Shown here: positions 57,169 through 64,000 of the stretch, piece after piece
Position numbering within the stretch: the stretch's first letter is position 1
Layout of the letters: every line of letters starts with the position of its first letter
Source: CAWGYT01 sp963826795
GTDB taxonomy: Bacteria > Planctomycetota > Planctomycetia > Pirellulales > Pirellulaceae
Length of the DNA stretch: 64,000 nt
Direction of reading: 5' to 3'
Assembly: GCA_963826795.1 (NCBI GenBank)
Contig: CAWGYT010000002.1
Span: 1 to 64,000, forward strand
The notes under the pieces: generated by a model
The model's database searches: none
Seen by the model: only the letters and a program-made list of their open reading frames with translations
What the model was told of the DNA's origin: nothing
Made by a program: the position numbers and the translations under genes

Positions 57169-59049
57169 ATGATCAATTCGCCCGTTCTGAAAATCGGCCC
57201 CAAGATCCTGGCCCTGCCCGTAGTGCACGGTAGTGTCGACTGCGCGCTCGAAGTGCGTCGGATGATGTTGGAGTATCACTTTGATTGCGTCGCGGTGCCG
57301 CTGCCACCCTCGTTTCAGGACGATGTCGAGACGGCAATTCAGCGGTTGCCAATGGCAGGCATCGTGATTCAGCGCGAGGTTCCCGCATTCGAATCCGAAT
57401 GGCATCCGGAGCGAGAAGCGGACGAAGACCTGGACGACGAGGCGTTAAGCTATGTGCCGATCGACCCTTGTCAAGCGGTGATTGCGGCGTTGCGAATTGC
57501 GATGGGCGAGCGATTGCCGCGCGCTTACATTGACTTGGAGACGGCCCGCTTCGAGCCGCAAACCGCCATTCTTCCCGACGCCTATGCACTCAAGAAGGTT
57601 CGCCTCGATCGCTTTGCCGCGGCGGTTCTCCCCAGCATCGCGCCCCCGGCAATCGGACAGCCCCGCGCGCGGATCAACTTCATGGCGCGACGCCTTCAGC
57701 AGCTGCAAGCTCGCTACGAATCGATCTTGTTCGTCTGCTCGATTCTGGATTGGCCCTGGATTCGCGACGCATTTCAACATGGTCCGGCCGAGGCACCTGA
57801 ACATGAACTGGTGAACAAGACACAATACCTAAGAGTGGATCCACGGACACTGATCTTTTTGTTGGGTGAGCTGCCCTTCATTACGGGGCTTTATGAACGG
57901 GCGCGAATCGAGCTGGGCGACGACACGAATCTGTCAATCGACGGGGTGAAGGCGCTGCTGCTGACGGCCCGCGAGGCGTATTATCGCGAGATGCGTAGTC
58001 GTGCCCGCCGGATCACGCCCCAGGTCTTACGGACTTGCCTGAAGTACATCCGGAATCTGAGTCTCGTGCATCGGCGAATGACGCCCGATCTCTACACGAT
58101 CGTGGTCGCCGCCAAACAAGTGGGCGGGGACAGTTTCGCGGTCGAGGTCGCCGAGACGGCACGCGAATACGGATTCGGGTGGGAAGAGGATATTCCGCAT
58201 GCCCAAATGGGGATCGGACGCGTCAGGCTGCCCGACGGCGACGTCTGGTCGGCGAAAAGCCGGTTGCCAGGGCCGCCGCTCGAATGGCGTTCGTGCGAGT
58301 TGACGCGCCGGCCGGATGCGGAAGAGCGGCACCGCTGGCAATTGCAATGGAATCCACAGGCACAGTGCAGCTGGCCGCCGGAGGACAAGCTGATCGAAAA
58401 TTTTCGTTCGCACGTGATGGACCGCGCCCGAGAAATCATGGGGGCCGATCTCGTGCGAACGGAGAAATTCACGACCAGCGTGCGAGATGGGATCGACATC
58501 CGCGATACACTCCGGAACTGGCACACGGGCGAGATCTACGTCAAGGTGCTGCCGCCCGCGCGTGGTGCGCTGGACGCCGTCGTGATGCTGTTCGACTCCC
58601 CGGCGGATCCCCGTGATTATCCCTGGCGATCCACGTGGTTCGCCGAACATGACGAGGAATCGACACTCGCCTTCTTCGCCACCGACTACCGCCAAGAAAT
58701 GGTCGGCCCAGGCATCGGCTTGGCCAATTACGGCGGCGCGATGTTCTTGTATCCTCCGATCGCCATCCCCGATATTTGGCAGGATCCACGCCTGGACTTT
58801 GCCGAGGTGCTGGAGGAACGATTGCTCGCCGCAGCTTGCCTCTACAGTCGCAATTCGCAGATCGCCCTGCTGTCCGCCTTCCCACCCGGCGCCGGCTGGC
58901 GCCGACTGGCGCGTCGTTTCCGCAAGAAATGGGTCCACGTGCCCCTCCGCCAGTTCAGCGATTCCACCGTCCAGCAGCTGCGGATGGCCCACGTCCTGAA
59001 CGGCCGTGAGGTCCGGAGCTTTGCCGCGCACTTCATTCGCCGGCCGTGA
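57169..59049 (+). CDS. conserved protein of unknown function, putative MoxR partner
   Basis: This 626-aa soluble protein starts at the ATG at 57169. The opening (ILALPVVHGSVDCALEVRRMMLEYHFDCVAVPLP) resembles the start of TraB/ChaN-like barrel folds, but I cannot assign a family. There is no signal peptide. A helical middle part (residues about 250-330) and a C-terminal domain with PWRSTWFAEHDEESTLAFF are visible. Being 30 bp behind a MoxR gene on the same strand suggests they work as a pair. Confidence 0.8.
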   Translation: MINSPVLKIGPKILALPVVHGSVDCALEVRRMMLEYHFDCVAVPLPPSFQDDVETAIQRLPMAGIVIQREVPAFESEWHPEREADEDLDDEALSYVPIDPCQAVIAALRIAMGERLPRAYIDLETARFEPQTAILPDAYALKKVRLDRFAAAVLPSIAPPAIGQPRARINFMARRLQQLQARYESILFVCSILDWPWIRDAFQHGPAEAPEHELVNKTQYLRVDPRTLIFLLGELPFITGLYERARIELGDDTNLSIDGVKALLLTAREAYYREMRSRARRITPQVLRTCLKYIRNLSLVHRRMTPDLYTIVVAAKQVGGDSFAVEVAETAREYGFGWEEDIPHAQMGIGRVRLPDGDVWSAKSRLPGPPLEWRSCELTRRPDAEERHRWQLQWNPQAQCSWPPEDKLIENFRSHVMDRAREIMGADLVRTEKFTTSVRDGIDIRDTLRNWHTGEIYVKVLPPARGALDAVVMLFDSPADPRDYPWRSTWFAEHDEESTLAFFATDYRQEMVGPGIGLANYGGAMFLYPPIAIPDIWQDPRLDFAEVLEERLLAAACLYSRNSQIALLSAFPPGAGWRRLARRFRKKWVHVPLRQFSDSTVQQLRMAHVLNGREVRSFAAHFIRRP

Positions 59050-59144
59050 ACAGGATCCGGCGCGGCTTGCGCAAGTCGGAATTCGATCGCACCTTGGCGA
59101 TTCCGGACGGCGATTGCGGACGGCGATTGCGGACGGTCCGACCG

Positions 59145-59973
59145 TTAGGCCTCCGCGGGGGCGAGGACGAGTCCTTTGAGTGCCTCGAGACTGGCCAACA
59201 CGTCGTCTTGCGAGATGTCGCCCCAGTGATTCGCCTTGTGGCGCAAGATCGCCAGCTGATACGCCTCGAATGCGTCCGCGAGATCCTGCGGCAGCTCGGG
59301 CAGCTCGGCCAATGGCCTCACCAATTCGTTCGGCGTTCTCGCTCCGCTTAGGTCACTCGAGTCGTGCTCGCCATCATAGACGGCCAGCGGCCCCGACGGC
59401 ACGTCATCTTCGTCGCCGAAATCAGGGCCGGCGGGACTACGAGCCTCGGCCATGTACTCGCTCGCCACCCGGTCCTGAGGAGGCGTCGAATCGGATCCGG
59501 AGCGTTCGCTGTTGGCAGAGAAATCCTCGTCTAACTCGGCATTCACCAACTCGTCGGCGCGGCTCGTCCTCCTTGATGGCTCCCAGCGTTTCCCAGCGTC
59601 GACGACGCGTCTCGTTGACCGACCAGCCGCTCTGAAGTGCGCCTTCCAGCCACATTTCGGCATCGTCCCAATCGAGCGCTGCTTGGAAATGACTCCAGTA
59701 CAAACCTTCGTATTGTTCGTAGACATCACCAAAACGATCGTACACGCGACGCAAACGTCCTGCGTGCTGGCCGCTGACGCCGCCCACCAACCGGCTCCAT
59801 GCGTCATCGGAATACTCCGTCGACGCGGCTTCCGAGGACATGAGCGCGACGCGCCATTCGTGAATGATTCGTCCCTTATCCCAGTTGGTCGTGCTGACCA
59901 ACCGATTCCAGCGGCCGACAAACGGACGCGATGTTTCGTCCAGAATGAGCTCGGTATCCCGCGCCTGTTCCAT
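59145..59973 (-). CDS. conserved hypothetical protein, frameshifted
   Basis: The ATG at 59973 opens an acidic, Trp-rich helical protein (RPFVGRWNRLVSTTNWDKG; WSRLVGGVSGQHAGRLRRVYDRFG; YWSHFQAALDWDDAEMWLEGA). A one-base lesion near 59560-59570 shifts it. The other frame continues DELVNAELDEDFS to the stop at 59145, ending WGDISQDDVLASLEALKGLV. The repaired product is about 276 aa. It has no signal peptide and no recognised family. Confidence 0.72.
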
Positions 59974-60223
59974 CTCTCGTGTGCTCCTGACTAACGAGTC
60001 GTCCAACCGAAGACCGATGCTAATCGACTCGCGCGGGATCCGCCAGAGACAATGAAACGAGAAGTAAACCGGAGGCTCGAAATACGCAAACGCCCGGGAA
60101 AGTCGCCCGCATCGCGACGGTCGCCGGGATCGCGAAGAACGCGGCGGACTGGGGAAAAACTGTCGGCTGGTCGACCGTCGCCCGAGCGGACAAGCCGAAC
60201 GCACGGTTGGCCTCGCCGCGTCA

Positions 60224-60463
60224 ACCCTGTAGTTGCATAAAGGATTCTTTGCGAGTGTGAGTTGGACTGAGAAAACCAGGGGTCTTCGAACTTGCCATCG
60301 CTTGTTGCTGGATCTCACATCCGGTGAGATCCAGGCGCACCGGGAGGGCGAGGCTCCTGCCGAGCCGCAGGAGCGGAAGACGCTGTCAAAGAAGGCTCAG
60401 CAGGAGCTTCGCCCTCCCGAAGGCTTGGCCACAAAGCAGTTTTTCTGCAACGCTGGGGTCAAC
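60224..60463. mobile_element. 240-bp REP-type repeat, copy B
   Basis: Inverted copy of 21485-21724, same length. The two share both internal hairpins and the artefactual frame HREGEAPAEP. Confidence 0.75.
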
Positions 60464-60507
60464 TCAACTGTCCGGGTCCTGATCGATCCCACGTCAGCCC
60501 GCGCCGC

Positions 60508-60720
60508 TCAACCCTCGCAGCGTTCCGCAGACTGGAAGCCGCAGGTCTTGTGCGAACCATCGCAGAACGGGCGATTCTGAGACGCCCCGCAGCGGCACAG
60601 GGCAAAGGCAGGTTTATTCGGGTCGAGCGGATACGTCTGGCCGCTGGCGTCCACTAACGTGAACGGGCCTTCGATCAGTAACGGACCGTGATCACGAATC
60701 GTAATTTTGACGTCCGACAT
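60508..60720 (-). CDS. CDGSH iron-sulfur domain protein
   Basis: This 70-aa protein holds a single CDGSH domain. Ligands of the 2Fe-2S cluster are C42, C44, C53 and H57 (LCRCGASQNRPFCDGSH). A short beta-rich N-terminus (ITIRDHGPLLIEGPFTLVD) is typical of bacterial small CDGSH proteins. It is cytoplasmic, with a role in redox sensing or Fe-S transfer. Confidence 0.93.
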   Translation of the reverse strand: MSDVKITIRDHGPLLIEGPFTLVDASGQTYPLDPNKPAFALCRCGASQNRPFCDGSHKTCGFQSAERCEG

Positions 60721-61054
60721 GGTTCACTTAATCCTTTGCGCAAGCCAACTCAGTGGAAAACCGCCTTCGTGCCGCCTCAGTGTATCGTCCCTCGGGAGGG
60801 CTGTCAGCCCGGTCGTATCCGTCCGCGGCGGCCCCGGCCGAACACTATTGGGCGCGGCACGATTCTGGTAAAATGCGGGGGTCAATTTCCCACCGCGGTC
60901 GAGCCCCCGGCTCCGATCCAAGCTACCGCTCGACGCGGCTTCGGCTACCTCCCGATCCCACCCGAAAACCGCCCGTCCCGCCCCGAGAAGTCTCGGGAGT
61001 TCTGACCCCGAAGCGGCCCGCCTGAAAGTCACCCTGCCTGCCTGAGGAAAACCG
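60721..61054. other. divergent intergenic region
   Basis: About 330 bp between the CDGSH gene and the DUF1592 gene. A CTGACCCCGAAGC segment near 61003-61015 resembles the right end of the 287-bp elements. No gene seen. Confidence 0.4.
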
Positions 61055-63421
61055 ATGCAACGCCTCGCGACTCGCTTGTTGCAAACATCCACCCGCCCTG
61101 TGGGGATCCACTTCCTCGGGCGATCATGCATTTGGCTGGTCTGGAGTGTGACGCCGCTCCTGCTGGGCGCGGATGGGATCGAATTGGACGCGGACCGGCG
61201 CGTGGGCCAACAGCTTTACGAGCAGCAGTGTGTTCGCTGTCACGGCCCACGTGGAGAAGGAGTCGCAGACGTCTACGACGAGACGCTCCAGGGAGATCAT
61301 TCGCTTGAAGAGCTGACGCGGATCATTCATGAAACCATGCCGGAAGAGGCGCCCGACGAATGTGTCAATGACGAGGCACGGTTTGTGGCGGCCTACATTT
61401 TCGACGCATTCTATTCGCCCACGGCTCAGGCGCGCAATCAGTCGACCCGGATTGATCTCTCGCGGCTGACGGTCCAACAGTATCGCAACTGCATCGCGGA
61501 CCTGGTAGGCAATTCCGCAGTACGACTGCCGCCGGGCATCGCCAGCGGTGACGGATCCGTGGGACTGAAGGCACGCTACTATAACGCCCGGAATTTCAAT
61601 CGCGAGAAGCTCGTGACCGAGCGGATCGACGACGCCATTGATTTTCAGTTTGAGGCAGACAGCCCGGACCCGGGGTCGATCGGGAGCGAGGAATTCGCAA
61701 TCCGCTGGGACGGATCGATTGTCGTCGAGGAGACGGGGGATTACGAATTCTTCGTGACAACCGAAAACGGCTTCCGACTCTGGATCAACAACCAGGAGCA
61801 GGCCGTGATCGACGGCTGGGTAAGCTCGGGCAGCGAGCCCCGAGAGCAAACCGCGACGCTCTTTCTGCTGGGCGGACGGGCGTACCCGTTGAAACTGGAG
61901 TACTTCAAGTACAAGGAGAAATCCGCCTCGATTCAGCTCGCCTGGCGCGGGCCTCACGCTCCGCGCCGCGTGCTTGAAGGCCGCTACCTGATTCCCGATC
62001 GCGTTCCGGAAACGCTGGTCGTCAGCACGCCGTTTCCACCCGACGACCGAAGCCAAGGCTACGTGAGAGGGTCGTCCGTCTCGAAGGCCTGGGACGAGGC
62101 GACGACACGCGGCGCGATCGAGGTCGCGAATTATGTCGCCACTCGAATCGGTCGACTGGCTGACGCGCGACCCGACGCGGAAGATGATCGAGACCGGATC
62201 CGCGGCTATTGCAGTGAGTTCGCCGAACGTGCCTTTCGCCGGCCATTGAGCCCCGACGAGCTGCAGTTCTTTGTGGCAGATCAACTCGGCACATCGGAAG
62301 ATCTGGAAGCGGGGATCAAGCGCGTCGTGCTGCTGGTCCTGAAATCACCCCGCTTCTTGTATCCCGAGATTGGCGTGAGTGGAGCTCCCCAGTACGCCGC
62401 GGCCGCACGCCTGGCTCAATTGCTTTGGGATTCACTCCCCGACTCGGAACTGCGGGATGCGGCCTCCGCTGGCCAACTGGCGACGGCCGACCAGATCGCC
62501 GCTCAAGCACAACGCATGTTGGCGGACCCGCGCGCTCGTTTCAAAACGCGAGGCTTTTTCCACGAATGGTTGCAAGTTGCAGAGGGAGCGGACATCTCGC
62601 GCGACACGATGGCGTTTCCGGGTTTCGACGAGGAATTGCTGGCTGACCTCCGCACGTCGCTCGACCTGTTTCTGGACGACGTCGTATGGAGTGAGCGATC
62701 GGATTTTCGGCAGATTCTGCTCGCCGATTATCTGTACCTCAATCCGCGGCTGGCCAAGTTTTACGAACCCGACCACGAACCGGACATCGCGGGTCCTGAA
62801 GGTTCTTTTGAGAAGACACGACTGGACGAGGGCCGGCGAGCGGGCGTCGTGACCCATCCGTATCTCATGGCAGCCTTCGCCTATTTTCGTTCCAGTTCAC
62901 CCATTCACCGGGGTGTGTTTGTGACGCGCAAGCTGCTCAGCCGCGCGTTGAAACCGCCGCCGATGGCGATCGAATTCATGGACGATCGCTTCGACCCGAA
63001 TTTGACGATGCGTGAGAAAGTGACGCAGTTAACGGAATCCGCGACCTGCCAGACCTGCCATCGCATCATCAATCCGCTCGGCTTCAGCCTGGAGCACTTT
63101 GATGCAGTCGGCCGTTACCGCGAGATGGAACAACAGAAGCCGATTGATGCCACTGCGGAATACGTGACCGAAACGGGCGAAACCGTGGTGTTCCAGGACG
63201 CTCGCGATCTGGCAGAATTCGCCGCGGCGAATGCCTACGCTCAGGCCGGCTTCCTTCAACAACTGTTTCAACACTTTGCCAAACAACCCGTTGCTGCTTA
63301 CGGGCCACACACGCTGGATCGGCTGCAGCGGCTGTTCGAGAAATCGGACTACTCGGTTCAGGCCGTGTTGGTCCAAATCGCGTTGACCGTGGTACCCGGC
63401 GAAACGCCGATGAACCCGTAG
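61055..63421 (+). CDS. DUF1592-type planctomycete cytochrome/PA14 protein
   Basis: This 788-aa exported protein has an N-terminal hydrophobic segment, then a cytochrome c-type domain with CVRCH (C59, C62, H63). The multidomain order of the family follows: DUF1587 (RLTVQQYRNCIADLVG), PA14 (about 170-310), DUF1595/1592 (FAERAFRRPLSPDELQFF; ARLAQLLWDSLPDSEL), DUF1588 (MAAFAYFRSSSPIHRGVFVTRKLL; CQTCHRIINPLGFSLEHFD) and DUF1585 (DRLQRLFEKSDYSVQAVLVQI). It is predicted periplasmic and is paired with the DUF1552 gene downstream. Biochemical role unknown. Confidence 0.93.
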   Translation: MQRLATRLLQTSTRPVGIHFLGRSCIWLVWSVTPLLLGADGIELDADRRVGQQLYEQQCVRCHGPRGEGVADVYDETLQGDHSLEELTRIIHETMPEEAPDECVNDEARFVAAYIFDAFYSPTAQARNQSTRIDLSRLTVQQYRNCIADLVGNSAVRLPPGIASGDGSVGLKARYYNARNFNREKLVTERIDDAIDFQFEADSPDPGSIGSEEFAIRWDGSIVVEETGDYEFFVTTENGFRLWINNQEQAVIDGWVSSGSEPREQTATLFLLGGRAYPLKLEYFKYKEKSASIQLAWRGPHAPRRVLEGRYLIPDRVPETLVVSTPFPPDDRSQGYVRGSSVSKAWDEATTRGAIEVANYVATRIGRLADARPDAEDDRDRIRGYCSEFAERAFRRPLSPDELQFFVADQLGTSEDLEAGIKRVVLLVLKSPRFLYPEIGVSGAPQYAAAARLAQLLWDSLPDSELRDAASAGQLATADQIAAQAQRMLADPRARFKTRGFFHEWLQVAEGADISRDTMAFPGFDEELLADLRTSLDLFLDDVVWSERSDFRQILLADYLYLNPRLAKFYEPDHEPDIAGPEGSFEKTRLDEGRRAGVVTHPYLMAAFAYFRSSSPIHRGVFVTRKLLSRALKPPPMAIEFMDDRFDPNLTMREKVTQLTESATCQTCHRIINPLGFSLEHFDAVGRYREMEQQKPIDATAEYVTETGETVVFQDARDLAEFAAANAYAQAGFLQQLFQHFAKQPVAAYGPHTLDRLQRLFEKSDYSVQAVLVQIALTVVPGETPMNP

Positions 63422-63492
63422 CAGGCAACCGTTCTCGCGACTCTGAATTCAAACTGTGCTTTAAGGACATGCGATTTAAGGACAACTGGACC

Positions 63493-64000
63493 ATGAACCG
63501 AATCGGTCGCCGGACATTTCTTCGTCAGCTCGGGCTTTCGACCTCGCTCGCGCCGTGGATTTGGAACTTGCCGAGTCTGGGGTTCGCCGATCCGAGTCGT
63601 CGCAAACAGCGGATCATTTTCATGTTCAGCCCCAACGGGACCGTTCCGGATCACTTCTGGCCCGACGAGTTTGGGGAGACGTTTGCCCTGAAAGAAATCC
63701 TCTCGCCGCTTGAATCGTATCAGGATCGAATGCTGATTTTGCGCGGAATCTCGAATCGTGTTCGCGGTGATGGCGACAGCCACATGCGCGGCATGAGCTG
63801 CCTGCTGACGGGAATTGAGCTGTTTCCCGGCAACATTCAAGGCGGTTCGGATACGCCCGCCGGCTGGGCCAGCGGCATCTCGATCGATCAGGAGATCAAG
63901 AATTTCGTGCAAGAACATCCGGAGACACGAACTCGGTTCGGCTCGCTGGAGTTTGGCGTGCAGGTCCCCAACCGGGCCGATCCCTGGACTCGCTGGTCTT
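63493..64000 (+). CDS. DUF1552 family protein (partial, cut by window edge)
   Basis: The ATG at 63493 opens a Tat-type leader (RRTFLRQLGLSTSLAPWIW). The typical DUF1552 start follows (RIIFMFSPNGTVPDHFWPDE; LSPLESYQDRMLILRGISN; GDSHMRGMSCLLTG). Only the first 169 or so codons are inside. In planctomycetes it is nearly always encoded right after a DUF1592 protein, as here. Predicted periplasmic, function unknown. Confidence 0.93.
   Translation, partial: MNRIGRRTFLRQLGLSTSLAPWIWNLPSLGFADPSRRKQRIIFMFSPNGTVPDHFWPDEFGETFALKEILSPLESYQDRMLILRGISNRVRGDGDSHMRGMSCLLTGIELFPGNIQGGSDTPAGWASGISIDQEIKNFVQEHPETRTRFGSLEFGVQVPNRADPWTRWS

Noticed and set aside
60233..60580. Open frame containing HREGEAPAEP (also at 21464-21715)
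   Set aside because: It is read from the 240-bp palindromic repeat; the same text appears in many planctomycete repeats and is not a protein.

Overview
The window looks like a piece of a planctomycete chromosome, probably Pirellulales-like. The evidence is a set of lineage-typical protein families: TIGR02999-type ECF sigma factors with Ser/Thr kinases, PEP-CTERM/dockerin secreted proteins, an LEPR-XLL giant extracellular protein, a DUF1592/DUF1552 gene pair, and an Hsp70 with a long C-terminal extension. The species cannot be named from the sequence.

Positions 1-21054 form an integrative element. It is bounded by a 34-bp direct repeat (2-35 and 21021-21054) made of the 3' end of a tRNA, probably tRNA-Arg. 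A tyrosine integrase and an excisionase-like HTH protein sit at its left end, followed by a frameshifted winged-helix protein and a 5'-truncated family A DNA polymerase. The cargo is a Tat-exported amidohydrolase, a class-C beta-lactamase-like serine hydrolase, a minus-strand cluster (ECF sigma factor, three PEP-CTERM proteins, one giant kinase), a type II toxin-antitoxin pair and a fourth PEP-CTERM protein. Three identical 287-bp MITE-like elements lie in the island; two of them bracket a captured copy of the kinase 3' end.

Positions 22259-25584 hold a dense array of about 19 tRNA or tRNA-like genes, all on the plus strand, with a 265-aa unknown gene and a frameshifted HNH endonuclease gene inside it. 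Six of these tRNA genes carry the same 22-25 nt hairpin element, in either orientation, in the D arm, the anticodon loop or the T stem. The stems covary. I could not match this to anything described, and it is the most unusual feature of the window.

Positions 26191-39195 encode a cohesin-like PEP-CTERM protein and a giant (about 4,100 residue) LEPR-XLL/dockerin/PPC/VWA/cadherin-like/RHS protein, split by single-base frameshifts, followed by a (GACA)14 microsatellite. Positions 39556-64000 are ordinary chromosome: a PEBP lipoprotein, a transposase remnant, NifJ with a coupled DHOD-like protein, a CBS protein, a small cytochrome, a BtpA-like protein, an M24 peptidase, an Hsp70-family protein, a membrane protein with a coupled glycosyltransferase, a MoxR ATPase with a partner, a CDGSH protein, and a DUF1592/DUF1552 pair.

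Ten otherwise intact genes or gene joints show single-base frameshifts. Residual indel errors in the consensus are the simplest explanation, and this should be kept in mind when reading the imperfect tRNAs.
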